64,000 nucleotides of DNA from positions 5,208,001 through 5,272,000 of the forward strand of contig NZ_CP043568.1 of assembly GCF_014076415.1 (NCBI RefSeq), given 5' to 3'. This document shows, piece after piece, positions 38,149-46,866 of the stretch (position 1 is the stretch's first letter; each line of letters begins with the position of its first letter). Source of the stretch: Comamonas testosteroni (GTDB lineage Bacteria > Pseudomonadota > Gammaproteobacteria > Burkholderiales > Burkholderiaceae_C). The notes below the pieces were generated by a model, which was given only the letters and a program-made list of their open reading frames with translations, was not told the origin of the DNA and searched no databases. A program made the position numbers and the translations under genes.

Positions 38149-38168
38149 AAGCCACCCGAAGGTGGCTT
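38149..38168 (-). terminator. Terminator after the ABC exporter
   Basis: AAGCCACC pairs with GGTGGCTT around CGAA, with TCTTTTTTG after it in the minus direction. It separates the exporter from vanR. Confidence 0.88.
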
Positions 38169-38197
38169 ATCAAACGTCTGGCAAAAGGTGACCGCAC

Positions 38198-40027
38198 TCA
38201 GGCAGGAATCTCCGATGACTCCGCCTGGTTGAGCTGCATATTCCACATGCTGGAGTAGCGCCCTCCGGCGGCAAGCAGCTCTTCGTGCGTGCCGCGCTCG
38301 ATGATGCGGCCGCTGTCCATGACCAGGATTTCATGCGCCTCGACCACGGTGGACAGGCGGTGGGCAATGACCAGCGAGGTCTTGCCTTGCGCCGCGCTGC
38401 GCAGCTCGTTTTGGATGGCGCGCTCGTTGGCGCTGTCCAATGCCGAAGTCGCTTCGTCGAAGATCAGGATCGGCGGGTTCTTGAGCAGGGTGCGCGCAAT
38501 CGCCACGCGCTGCTTTTCACCGCCCGAGAGCTTGAGACCGCGCTCGCCCACACGCGTGGCATAGCCCTGGGGCGTGCGCTCGATGAAGTCATGAATGCGC
38601 GCAGCCTTGGCCGCTGCAACCACCTGCTCCTGCGTGGCGCCCGGCTGGCCATAGGCGATGTTGTAGGCCACCGTGTCGTTGAACAGCACCGTGTCTTGCG
38701 GAACAATGCCCACGCAATGGCGCACGCTGCTCTGGGTCACCGTGCGGATGTCCTGTCCGGCAATGCGCACATGGCCGCCCTGCACGTCATAGAAGCGAAA
38801 CAGCAGACGCGCCAGCGTGCTCTTGCCCGAACCCGAGGGGCCGACCACGGCCACGGTCTTGCCTGCAGGAATGGTGAAGCTCACATCATGCAATATGGGC
38901 CGCGCGCTATCGTAGGCGAACTGCACGTTTTCAAAACGCACCTCGGGCGGAGGATTGGTGATCTGCAAGGGCTGTGCGCCAGGCGCATCGGCCACTTCGC
39001 GCTCTTTGTCCATGAGCGTGAACATGCGGTTCAGGTCGGTCAGACTTTGCTTGATCTCGCGATAGATCACGCCCAGAAAATTCAGCGGGATATAGAGCTG
39101 GATCATGAAGGCATTGATCATGACCAGATCGCCCAGCGTCAGCCTGCCGTCGACCACGCCCTGCGTGGCCCGCCACAGGATGGCCACCAGCGCTGCTCCG
39201 ATGATGAGCTGCTGGCCGCAGTTGAGCATGGACAGCGTGGTCTGGCTCTTGAGCCGCACGCGGCGCAGGTTTTCAAGGTTCTCGTCATAGCGCGCGGACT
39301 CGAACTGCTCGTTGTTGAAGTACTTGACGGTCTCGTAGTTCAGCAACGAATCAATGGCCTTGGTATGGGCCGCCGACTCCTGGGCATTGGCCTCTTTTCT
39401 GAAGCGGGTGCGCCACTCTGTCACGGTAACCGTGAAGCCGATATAGAACACCAGCGCTGCCAGCGTGATGACGGCAAACCAGATGTCGAAACGCACGGCC
39501 AGAATGCCCAGCACCAGCGCCATCTCAATCAGCGTGGGCAGGATGGAGTAGAGCGAATACGAGATCAGCGACTCGGTGCTGCGCACGCCGCGCTCGATGT
39601 CCCGCGTCATGCCACCGGTCTGGCGCTCCAGATGAAAGCGCAGGCTCAGGGCATGCAGATGCTCGAAGGTCGACAGCGCGATCGAGCGCGATGCGCCCTG
39701 CGTGGCCTTGGAAAAGACCAGATCCCGCAGTTCGGTGAACATGGTCGAGGAAAAGCGCAGCAATCCATAGGCCGCCAGCAGACCCACGGGGACCACCAGC
39801 ACGGCCTGCGCCTGCCCGGGCTTGATATCCAGCGCATCGACCAGATGCTTGAGCAGGATGGGCACGCCCACATTGGCCAGCTTGGCGCAGATCATGAACA
39901 CCAGCGCTGCCAGCGCATGCCATTTGTAGCGCCAGATATAGGGAAAGAGGCGACGCAGCGTGGCGCCGTCTGACTGGTTTGCCGCTACCGCGGCTTCTTC
40001 TGGGGTTGCAGGTAACTGTGAACGCAT
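38198..40027 (-). CDS. Atm1-type ABC exporter (half transporter)
   Basis: A 609-residue fusion of a six-helix membrane domain (about 30-320) and an ATPase domain with Walker [10 protein letters not shown] at about 392-400, signature LSGGEKQRVAIARTLLK and Walker B IFDEATSALD. The segments RTGFGM-like QTGGMTRDIERG, NYETVKYFNNE and YIPLNFLGVIYREIKQ are typical of the Atm1/ABCB7 branch, which exports glutathione-bound compounds and protects against heavy metals. It works as a homodimer in the inner membrane. Its start overlaps the end of the upstream lipoprotein gene by 43 bases. Confidence 0.9.
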   Translation of the reverse strand: MRSQLPATPEEAAVAANQSDGATLRRLFPYIWRYKWHALAALVFMICAKLANVGVPILLKHLVDALDIKPGQAQAVLVVPVGLLAAYGLLRFSSTMFTELRDLVFSKATQGASRSIALSTFEHLHALSLRFHLERQTGGMTRDIERGVRSTESLISYSLYSILPTLIEMALVLGILAVRFDIWFAVITLAALVFYIGFTVTVTEWRTRFRKEANAQESAAHTKAIDSLLNYETVKYFNNEQFESARYDENLENLRRVRLKSQTTLSMLNCGQQLIIGAALVAILWRATQGVVDGRLTLGDLVMINAFMIQLYIPLNFLGVIYREIKQSLTDLNRMFTLMDKEREVADAPGAQPLQITNPPPEVRFENVQFAYDSARPILHDVSFTIPAGKTVAVVGPSGSGKSTLARLLFRFYDVQGGHVRIAGQDIRTVTQSSVRHCVGIVPQDTVLFNDTVAYNIAYGQPGATQEQVVAAAKAARIHDFIERTPQGYATRVGERGLKLSGGEKQRVAIARTLLKNPPILIFDEATSALDSANERAIQNELRSAAQGKTSLVIAHRLSTVVEAHEILVMDSGRIIERGTHEELLAAGGRYSSMWNMQLNQAESSEIPA

Positions 40028-40575
40028 TGTGGGGCTGTGTCGCCCTGCAGGCAGTCGGAGCCGCGGTAGAGGGCGTCTATTTCTATGACGGGAATCTGGG
40101 TACCCGCGAATTCTGCCTGTCCCGTCACTTTTGCGCTCACCCAGACCAGGGTGAAGGGCTGCAGCAACTGTCTGTCATAGGGGCCAGCACCGCAGGCCTT
40201 GAAGAAGCTTGCATCGCGCGGCCAGGTCAGAAAGCCCTGCTCGCTGAACTCGGCATGCAGCAGAACCATGCAATCGCGCTGCTCGCTGGCCGACTCTATG
40301 GTGCGCAGCCCGCCAGCCCAGCAGACACGCGCATTCAGCGCACCGGCCTGCAGGGCCTGCCTGGGAGTCATTGCAGTGAAAGGACCGGCCAGCGCTGCCG
40401 CGCCGGTCAAGGGTTCCGGATGGCAAGAGGGCTGCACGGCCTGCACAAGCGGCTTGAGCGGCGTTGCAGATGTCACAGCGTCTCTGTCCAATATTGGGGC
40501 TTTTACCGGATGGCTGCTGCAGGCCGCAAGCACGACACTCAGGCATCCGAAGATCCACCACAAACACCGCTGCAT
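39985..40575 (-). CDS. Slp-like outer-membrane lipoprotein
   Basis: A 196-residue protein with a lipoprotein signal ending VLAAC, lipidated Cys19. The mature part resembles the Slp (starvation-inducible lipoprotein) family: NARVCWAGGLRTIE, then FLTWPRDASFF and a closing TLVWVSAKVTGQAEFAG strand. It has several extra cysteines (RDC, KACG, GSDC, QCV) that could form disulfides. GGGGG precedes the ATG by about seven bases. It overlaps the ABC exporter gene. Role in the family is unclear. Confidence 0.7.
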   Translation of the reverse strand: MQRCLWWIFGCLSVVLAACSSHPVKAPILDRDAVTSATPLKPLVQAVQPSCHPEPLTGAAALAGPFTAMTPRQALQAGALNARVCWAGGLRTIESASEQRDCMVLLHAEFSEQGFLTWPRDASFFKACGAGPYDRQLLQPFTLVWVSAKVTGQAEFAGTQIPVIEIDALYRGSDCLQGDTAPQCVHSYLQPQKKPR

Positions 40576-40688
40576 AGTTACCCCCTACTTACTTGCCCGA
40601 ACCGTCGTTAGTGGCTTTTTCTCGCCAACCTGGTAGAAACCCGATGTTGAGGGACAATTCAATCTTTCCATTCGTGTCACAGATTTCC

Positions 40689-41156
40689 ATGCCCCCCCGT
40701 TCGCCCGACCTTCCCAGCGTTGCCCTGCCCGCCGACAAGGAACTGGTTCTCAAAGTCGTGCCCATGCCTGCCGATGTCAATGCCAATGGCGACATCTTCG
40801 GTGGCTGGGTCATGGCGCAGGTGGACCTGGCCGGCTCGGTGCTGCCGCAGCGCATCAGCCACACCCGCATGGTGACCGTGGCCGTCAACGAATTCATCTT
40901 CAAGCAACCCGTGCGCGTGGGCGACATTCTGTCCTTTTATGCCGGCGTGCAGCATGTGGGTCGCACCTCGGTCGCCGTGGATGTGGAAGTCTTTGCCGAG
41001 CGCTTTTCCGACCAAGGCAAATATGTGAAGGTGACCGAGGCTCGCCTGACCTATGTGGCCATTGATGCTACCGGCAAGCCCCAGTCTCTGCCGGATACCG
41101 AGCAAACACGTGCCTGGCGTGAAAAAATCCAGGCTCAGGCAGCCGCCAAGAGCTGA
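40689..41156 (+). CDS. yciA: Acyl-CoA thioesterase (YciA-like hotdog)
   Basis: A 155-residue hotdog thioesterase. NANGDIFGGWVMAQVDLAG near 31-49 contains the catalytic Asn-Asp pair and the central helix of YciA-type enzymes, and FKQPVRVGDILSFYAGV follows. It hydrolyses acyl-CoA to free acid and CoA in the cytoplasm. The ATG at 40689 gives the right length; upstream in-frame starts are poor. Single gene ended by a strong terminator. Confidence 0.9.
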   Translation: MPPRSPDLPSVALPADKELVLKVVPMPADVNANGDIFGGWVMAQVDLAGSVLPQRISHTRMVTVAVNEFIFKQPVRVGDILSFYAGVQHVGRTSVAVDVEVFAERFSDQGKYVKVTEARLTYVAIDATGKPQSLPDTEQTRAWREKIQAQAAAKS

Positions 41157-41171
41157 TACACGTCATCGAGC

Positions 41172-41207
41172 ATGAAAAAAGCGACCCCTGAAGGTCGCTT
41201 TTTTCAT
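41172..41207. terminator. Bidirectional terminator between yciA and bactofilin gene
   Basis: A 15-base perfect stem ATGAAAAAAGCGACC / GGTCGCTTTTTTCAT with a 6-base loop carries T-runs on both strands. It serves both convergent genes. Confidence 0.92.
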
Positions 41208-41224
41208 AGGCTGTGCGCAGAGAT

Positions 41225-41875
41225 TCAGACGACTGCAGCGCTACCCGTCGTTTCGGTGCTGCTGGCCACAGTCCCCACCTGACTGCTGGTGCTGCCGGCA
41301 CTGCTCTTGCTCCAGGCCGAAGCGGAGGCATTGCTGGCACTGCTGGTGCCGGAACGGGTTCCCGCTTCGATCTGTCCCGTCAGCTCGCCACCCTCTTCGA
41401 TCACCACCTTGCCATAGCGGATCGTTCCGCTGACCTTGCCGGAGCCATAGATCACCAGCTTTTCACGCACCGTGAGGGTGCCGTCGAACTTGCCGTGGAT
41501 TTCTGCAATATCGATCTCGGCCGTGCCGTGAAACGCCCCCTGCTCGGCAATCTTGATGACGCGGGAGTTCATGGTCGCCTCGACCGTTCCTTCCACGACC
41601 AAGGTGTCGCAGTCCGTGATTTCCACACCCTTGAGCTTGATGTTCGGACCGACGGTCAGCTTGCTGCCTCCGTTTTCCTCAGCAACAGGCGCGGTGGGAG
41701 CTGCAGTCGCAGCCGCACGCATGGGGCTGGATGGTGCCGTGCCAAGGCCCGCATTACTCAGGGAGCTGGCGCCCGATGTCGCAGCGCTATTCGCTGTCGA
41801 AAGCCCGGTGACGGAACTGCGTGAAGGAAAGTTATCGTTATCGCGTTTGCCGAAGAACGGGTTTTGCACAGCCAT
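41225..41875 (-). CDS. Bactofilin (polymer-forming cytoskeletal protein)
   Basis: A 216-residue protein with a disordered Ser/Ala/Thr-rich N-terminus (1-70), a bactofilin beta-helix core at about 72-172 with repeated valine-rich rungs (DTLVVEGTVEATMNSRVI, FDGTLTVREKLVIYGSGK), and a Ser/Thr-rich C-terminal tail. Bactofilins form filaments without nucleotide and help place cell-wall enzymes or appendages. The opening MAVQNPFFGKRDNDN may be a membrane- or partner-binding tag. AGGAGATTCC precedes the ATG. Confidence 0.9.
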   Translation of the reverse strand: MAVQNPFFGKRDNDNFPSRSSVTGLSTANSAATSGASSLSNAGLGTAPSSPMRAAATAAPTAPVAEENGGSKLTVGPNIKLKGVEITDCDTLVVEGTVEATMNSRVIKIAEQGAFHGTAEIDIAEIHGKFDGTLTVREKLVIYGSGKVSGTIRYGKVVIEEGGELTGQIEAGTRSGTSSASNASASAWSKSSAGSTSSQVGTVASSTETTGSAAVV

Positions 41876-42115
41876 GGCAGGAATCTCCTAGTCAGAAAGT
41901 GCCATCCTATGCAGCATAAGTAGCAACATTTACCGTCATCTCGCAATAACGGTAAGCAAAGCTTTCACAAGTTTCAGTTACTTGCATGCATTGCCTGATC
42001 TCACACAATGAAAGATTTGGCTGCATCCGTGCAGGCGTTCACTTGCCTGTCTTTGAACACTTTTTGCTGCCAGTCCATATTTCGCTGGCGCTCTACGCGC
42101 TCGTTTCAGAGATCG

Positions 42116-42628
42116 TCAAGAGACGATATAGGCCGCTGTGCCGGTAGAGAGCAGTTGGCCATCCTCCGACAGAAACTCCATCTGGGTGTTCGCCACCCGC
42201 GAGCCCAGGCGCAGCACTCTGGCAGTGAGCAGAAATTCCCTGCCGATGCCGGGACGCATATAGTCCACACGCAGATCGATCGTGCCCAGTCGGGAAAAAC
42301 GATGCAGTCTTTGCGCGGGCGTATCGTCCATATGCTTGGCCGCAATGGCCGCCATCACTGCCAGCCCGCCCATGGAATCCAGGCCGGCGCTGATCACGCC
42401 GCCATGAATGCGCTGATAGGCCGAATGTCCGATCAGATCAGGTCGCATGGCGATACGCCCCTGCACCAGCGTGGGCGTGATCTCGCCGATCTTGAGCCCT
42501 ATGGTCTGATTGAAGGCCACGCGCGTTTCAAAGATCTCGCGCAAGCCGGAGATGAACTCCGGCTCGAACTGCACGGCCTCGGCAGCCTCCTGCGCTGAAT
42601 TGAGGGACGGTACGGGCCTGGATGTCAT
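42116..42628 (-). CDS. PaaI-family hotdog thioesterase
   Basis: A 170-residue hotdog protein. HGGVISAGLDSMGGLAVMAA near 76-95 is the HGG motif and active-site helix of PaaI/YigI-type thioesterases, and TIDLRVDYMRPG is the following strand. It likely hydrolyses medium-chain or aromatic acyl-CoA. ATG at 42628 is preferred to a TTG two codons upstream. It ends the run of beta-oxidation genes but is separated from them by a terminator. Confidence 0.85.
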   Translation of the reverse strand: MTSRPVPSLNSAQEAAEAVQFEPEFISGLREIFETRVAFNQTIGLKIGEITPTLVQGRIAMRPDLIGHSAYQRIHGGVISAGLDSMGGLAVMAAIAAKHMDDTPAQRLHRFSRLGTIDLRVDYMRPGIGREFLLTARVLRLGSRVANTQMEFLSEDGQLLSTGTAAYIVS

Positions 42629-42656
42629 AGGCAATCCTGAAAAACGGTCAAAGAAA

Positions 42657-42678
42657 AATCGCCCTGCAACGGGCGATT
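42657..42678 (-). terminator. Terminator after the beta-oxidation gene run
   Basis: AATCGCCC pairs with GGGCGATT over a 6-base loop, followed in the minus direction by TTTCTTTG. It lies about 127 bases past the enoyl-CoA hydratase stop. Confidence 0.75.
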
Positions 42679-42804
42679 CTCAGATCGGCACTGGTACAAG
42701 CTGGCGAAACTGAGCTGGATTCGGCGCATGCCGAAATCAGGATGACGCTTTGGGTAAAATCGCCACCCATCGCTGCGCTCACCTTGCTGCCGCAATGCCT
42801 GACT

Positions 42805-43599
42805 TCAGCACTGGCTGAAGTCAGGGTGGCGTTTTTCCATGAAGGCCGTCAGTGCTTCCTTGGCCGCAGGCTCGCGCAGCATGCGGGCGAAGACTGCGCC
42901 TTCTTCCACGATACGCTCGCCCACTGCCTTGGCCTGGCCGCCCTTCATCAGGCGCTTGGTCTCGATCAGCGAGGACAGGGGCTTGCGCGCCAGCTTCCTG
43001 GCCTGGGCCTGTGCCACGGCATTGCATTCGCTGGGCGGCACCACGCGGTTGATCAGGCCTACCTCCAGAGCGGCTTCTGCCATGAAGGGCTCGCCCAGCA
43101 GCAAGGCTTCGGCGGCGCGGTGATAACCCAGCATCTGGGGCAAGAGCAGGCTGGATGCAGCTTCGGGGCATACGCCCAGGTTGATGAAGGGCAGCGAGAA
43201 TGCGGCGTTATCGCCGGCATAGACCAGATCGCAGTGCAGCAGCAGTGTGGTGCCAATGCCCACGGCCGGACCACAGACGGCAGCAATCAGAGGCTTGGGG
43301 AAGGACGAGACTTCCTGCAGGAAACGCCACACGGGCGCATCGGCCCCCATTGCACCGGGGGTTGAGGCCTGCTTCAGGAAGTCCGCAATATCGTTGCCTG
43401 CGCTGAAGATGGCGATGTCGCCCTGAAACACCACCACGCGCACGCCTGCGTCAACCTTGGCGGCGGCCAATGCATCCGCCATCTGGGTATACATGGCCTC
43501 GGTGAAGGAGTTCTTCTTCGCCGCACGGTTGAAGGTGATGGTGCACACGCCCTCTTCGGTGTGCACCAGGATGTCCTGGCTATCCTGGGTATTGCTCAT
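42805..43599 (-). CDS. Enoyl-CoA hydratase/isomerase
   Basis: A 264-residue crotonase-fold enzyme. IFSAGNDIADFL near 65 forms the oxyanion hole and GPAVGIGTTLLLHCD is the second block. The second catalytic Glu is present (LGVCPEAASS) while the first position is Thr, a pattern seen in enoyl-CoA isomerases and some hydratases. It starts at MSNTQDSQD. It follows the thioesterase gene and probably belongs to the fatty-acid degradation operon. Confidence 0.88.
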   Translation of the reverse strand: MSNTQDSQDILVHTEEGVCTITFNRAAKKNSFTEAMYTQMADALAAAKVDAGVRVVVFQGDIAIFSAGNDIADFLKQASTPGAMGADAPVWRFLQEVSSFPKPLIAAVCGPAVGIGTTLLLHCDLVYAGDNAAFSLPFINLGVCPEAASSLLLPQMLGYHRAAEALLLGEPFMAEAALEVGLINRVVPPSECNAVAQAQARKLARKPLSSLIETKRLMKGGQAKAVGERIVEEGAVFARMLREPAAKEALTAFMEKRHPDFSQC

Positions 43600-43645
43600 G
43601 ATCTTGCCTTGTGAATGATGTGAACAGCTTGCCGGTCTCGGCGCG

Positions 43646-44479
43646 CTATTCCTTGTAGTAAACAATCTGGTGGCTGGTCGCCAGCATCTGGCCGGACTGG
43701 CTCCACAGCTGGGCCGTCTGGTCAAAAAAGCCGTTGCGGAACTCCTGCCCGCGCGCCTGCGCCAGCAGCAGTCCGTCGCCCGCCTCGGCCAGTTCCTCGC
43801 GTCCGGCATGGAAGTAGACCGTGATGGACACCGTACCCGCTGGCACGCGCTTGGAGCGACGCAGCCACGCCCGCGGAAAGAACACGTCGGAGACCGCAGC
43901 CAGCGACGCGAAATCCAGCGGACGCGGCGGATTGTCTCTCACCCAGAGCCGCGTCAGGCTGTCGCGCTCGGCCCCGTCCTCCTCACGCGGCAGGATTCCG
44001 TCCACAAATCGCATCTCATAGCGGGTCAGCCACTCTGAGGCCTTGAACAGCGGCGGCACGCGCTCCACCTCGGCGGCAGCCCGGACCTCGGGCATGGGCA
44101 TATCGCTGACGCTCCAGGTCTGACGGCGTACCGCGGTCACGGCCGTGGCCGTGGTCACGATCTGCGGCTGGCCCTGGGCATCGGACTGGGTAATCGTCAG
44201 CAGCCAGTGCTGGGTGGAGCGGTTGGTTCGCACCGGGTTGGCGTCGATCTCGAAAGCACCCGGCCCCACGGCTGCCGCATAGTTGACGGTGATGGACAGC
44301 GGATCGCCCAGGCACTGCGGATGTTGCTGAATGGCCTGCACCAGGCTGGCCGCCGTGATGCCGCCGTAAGGGCCGACCATATTCCAGTAATCGGGCGAGG
44401 CCGTTCCCTGGTACTGATTGGGCACTCCCGTAGCGCTCAGCGCCACGGCACGATCAAAGGGGTGGAGGTCTGTGCTCAT
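43646..44479 (-). CDS. Acyl-CoA thioesterase family protein (TesB-like, double hotdog)
   Basis: A 277-residue protein with two hotdog halves. The N-terminal one has NMVGPYGGITAASLVQAI near 33-50 and the C-terminal one AAVSDVFFPRAWL and TVSITVYFHA. It resembles TesB-type thioesterases, which hydrolyse medium- and long-chain acyl-CoA. It starts 37 bases after the alpha/beta hydrolase stop and is followed 46 bases later by the enoyl-CoA hydratase gene, within the fatty-acid run. Confidence 0.85.
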   Translation of the reverse strand: MSTDLHPFDRAVALSATGVPNQYQGTASPDYWNMVGPYGGITAASLVQAIQQHPQCLGDPLSITVNYAAAVGPGAFEIDANPVRTNRSTQHWLLTITQSDAQGQPQIVTTATAVTAVRRQTWSVSDMPMPEVRAAAEVERVPPLFKASEWLTRYEMRFVDGILPREEDGAERDSLTRLWVRDNPPRPLDFASLAAVSDVFFPRAWLRRSKRVPAGTVSITVYFHAGREELAEAGDGLLLAQARGQEFRNGFFDQTAQLWSQSGQMLATSHQIVYYKE

Positions 44480-44516
44480 GATTGGCAGTGTTGCCCAAGG
44501 GCGGGAATGAAAGCCG

Positions 44517-45482
44517 TCAAACAGGTGACTCAAGCGGCCCGAACAAGGGTTTGCCTGGGCCACGGTCACCGTCGCGCCAGCTCTGCAGCAATGGCAACAG
44601 GGGCTGCCACAGTAGCTCACGCATCTCTTCCTTGAAATACCCCAGATGGCCTATGCGTCCGGCAGGAGCCAGCCTCGGGTCCACTCGCTCCAGCGTGCTG
44701 GGCGCACTTTTGTACCAGTCCACCAGCGATTGCACGCTGGCCAGCGACATCATTTCGTCATCCTCGAAATACAGCGCATGCAAGGGGTAGTGGGCTGCCG
44801 CATAGGCCTCGGCCGCCCAACGCCCCTCCACCCCCATGGCGTACAGAGGATTCAGGCACCAGCGACGCCATTGCCAGATCACGCCTGCCGGCAGATCGCC
44901 CACGATGCCCAGCTTGCGCCCGGGAAACGCGCCGTACAAGGCAGTGACCAGCGGAGCGACGCCCCACCAGAACAGCCGGACCATGCGCTTGGTTGGCGCA
45001 GCGTTGTCGCGCCAGTAGCCACTGCCGCTGCCAACGGACAGCAAGCCGTTGATGGGCAGGGGAATGGAGGCCAGGCCCGGCAATTGCGAGCCCACGCTAT
45101 GACCGATCCAGATCAGCGGCTGCAGGGGAAACTGCTGCTTGAGATGCGCTGCCACCAGTTCGCAGTCCTTGGCCCAGTCCAGCAGGTCGGCCCTGGCGTC
45201 GCGCAACGGCACTTGCAGCGACAGGCCATGGCCACGGTAGTCGAAGGTCGTGACGCCATAGCCGTGCTCCGCCAGCCAGCGGGCAAAGGCCTGGTAATAG
45301 CTTTGCTGCACGCCCATGGCGCCAGCCACCACCACCTGCGCCAGCGGCGCTGTCGCCCTGGGCTGACACTGGCGCAGCACCAGATGGGCCGAACCCACGG
45401 AGATGGGCAAGGCCATCTCCGTCCATTGCACGGCGGCTTGTACCGGAACCTGCACGGAGGCTTGCGACTGGGCGGTCTGCAT
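44517..45482 (-). CDS. Alpha/beta hydrolase
   Basis: A 321-residue hydrolase without signal peptide. The nucleophile elbow GHSVG places Ser129, and FDYRGHGLS at 80-88 is the usual strand-loop before it. The final His is probably in RIGHLGYF near the C-terminus. It resembles the serine aminopeptidase S33/lysophospholipase group. It starts 14 bases after the thiolase stop, so it belongs to the fatty-acid operon and may free fatty acids from esters. Substrate unknown. Confidence 0.85.
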   Translation of the reverse strand: MQTAQSQASVQVPVQAAVQWTEMALPISVGSAHLVLRQCQPRATAPLAQVVVAGAMGVQQSYYQAFARWLAEHGYGVTTFDYRGHGLSLQVPLRDARADLLDWAKDCELVAAHLKQQFPLQPLIWIGHSVGSQLPGLASIPLPINGLLSVGSGSGYWRDNAAPTKRMVRLFWWGVAPLVTALYGAFPGRKLGIVGDLPAGVIWQWRRWCLNPLYAMGVEGRWAAEAYAAAHYPLHALYFEDDEMMSLASVQSLVDWYKSAPSTLERVDPRLAPAGRIGHLGYFKEEMRELLWQPLLPLLQSWRDGDRGPGKPLFGPLESPV

Positions 45483-45496
45483 GGCAGCTGCGGCGT

Positions 45497-46693
45497 TCAG
45501 ACGCGCTCGAAAATGCCGGCCGCGCCCTGACCCATGCCCACGCACATGGTCACCATGCCGTACTTGAGCTGCTTGCGTTGCAGCGCATGGACCACGGTTG
45601 CGGCGCGGATGGCGCCGGTCGCCCCCAGGGGATGGCCCAAGGCAATCGCGCCGCCCATGGGGTTGACCTTGCTCTGGTCCAGGCCCAGGGTGTTGATGAC
45701 GGCCAGGGACTGTGCTGCAAAGGCCTCGTTGAGTTCGTACCAGTCGATATCGTCCTGCTTGAGACCCGCATAGCGCAACGCGGCGGGAATGGCCTCGATA
45801 GGGCCAATGCCCATGATGGCGGGCGGCACGCCCTTGCTGGCATAGCTGACGAAGCGCGCCAGCGGCGTCAGGCCAAAGCGCTTGACGGCATCCCCGCTGG
45901 CAATGATCAGCGCGCCCGCACCGTCGCTGGTCTGCGAGCTATTGCCCGCCGTGACCGTGCCGCGCGCTGCAAACACGGTGCGCAGCTTGGCCAGACCTTC
46001 GAGGCTGGTATCGGGGCGCGGGCCTTCGTCCAGACTCACGGTGCGCGTGCTGGCCACGGTCTCGCCCGTGGCGATGTTCAGCGTGCGGTCGGTGACTTCG
46101 ATCGGCGTGATCTCGGCCGCGAAATCGCCGGCCTGCTGCGCCGCAATCGCGCGGCGGTGCGATTCGAGTGCAAACGCATCCTGCGCCTCGCGCGAGACCT
46201 TCCACTGCTGGGCCACCTTCTCCGCCGTCAGGCCCATGCCGTAGGCAATGCCCACATCGCCATCGCGCTCGAAGATGCTGGGCGAGAGGCTGGGCGCATT
46301 GCCCATCATGGGCACCATGCTCATGCTCTCCACGCCGGCGGCAACCATCACATCGGCTTCACCGACGCGGATGCGGTCCGCCGCCATGGCTACGGCCGAC
46401 AGGCCGGAGGCACAGAAACGGTTGACGGTGATGCCGCCGATGCTGGTGGGCAGTCCCGCCAGCACGGCACCGATACGCGCCACGTTCAGGCCCTGCTGGG
46501 CTTCGGGAATCGCGCAGCCGCAGACGATATCCTCGATCGCCTTGGGGTCCAGGCCAGGCACCTGGGCCAGCGCCGCCTTGAGCGTGGTGGCCAGCAGATC
46601 GTCGGGACGGTAGTTGCGGAAAAAACCCTTGTGCGAGCGACCGATGGGCGTGCGCGTGGCAGCAACGATATAGGCGTCTTGTACTTGTTTCAT
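45497..46693 (-). CDS. Acetyl-CoA C-acyltransferase (thiolase)
   Basis: A 398-residue thiolase that performs the last step of beta-oxidation. The acyl-accepting Cys94 is in NRFCASGLSA, the GHPLGATGA block is near 350, and the second catalytic Cys is in MCVGMGQGAAGIFERV at the C-terminus. AAGGA precedes the ATG. It lies 173 bases downstream of the multifunctional gene, with a family 2 repeat in between. Confidence 0.94.
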   Translation of the reverse strand: MKQVQDAYIVAATRTPIGRSHKGFFRNYRPDDLLATTLKAALAQVPGLDPKAIEDIVCGCAIPEAQQGLNVARIGAVLAGLPTSIGGITVNRFCASGLSAVAMAADRIRVGEADVMVAAGVESMSMVPMMGNAPSLSPSIFERDGDVGIAYGMGLTAEKVAQQWKVSREAQDAFALESHRRAIAAQQAGDFAAEITPIEVTDRTLNIATGETVASTRTVSLDEGPRPDTSLEGLAKLRTVFAARGTVTAGNSSQTSDGAGALIIASGDAVKRFGLTPLARFVSYASKGVPPAIMGIGPIEAIPAALRYAGLKQDDIDWYELNEAFAAQSLAVINTLGLDQSKVNPMGGAIALGHPLGATGAIRAATVVHALQRKQLKYGMVTMCVGMGQGAAGIFERV

Positions 46694-46766
46694 GACCAAA
46701 TTCCTTGGTTGTCTCTTAGCTCTTTAACCTGTGTGCAAGGCTTCAATTGCTTCGCGGCGCATATCA

Positions 46767-46858
46767 GCAGCCAGCGAGCAAGGGCCGCCCCGCGGCGTTG
46801 CTGGCGCCCCTTCCCGCAAAGCGAGAGAAGGGGGAAGGCGCGCAGCGACTCAGGGGGA
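46767..46858. repeat. Intergenic repeat, family 2, copy C (inside fatty-acid operon)
   Basis: On the minus strand it reads CCCCCTGAGTCGCTGCGCGC, CTTCCCCCTTCTCTCGC-TTTGCGGGAAGGGG (imperfect hairpin), then GCGGGGCGGCCCTTGCTCGC. It lies between the multifunctional gene and the thiolase gene. Confidence 0.75.
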
Positions 46859-46866
46859 TGCTCATA

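Noticed and set aside
42799..42824. Perfect 10-base hairpin CTGACTTCAG...CTGAAGTCAG as a terminator
   Set aside because: It overlaps the stop codon of the enoyl-CoA hydratase gene and has no T-run on the minus strand. The hairpin at 42657 is the better terminator.
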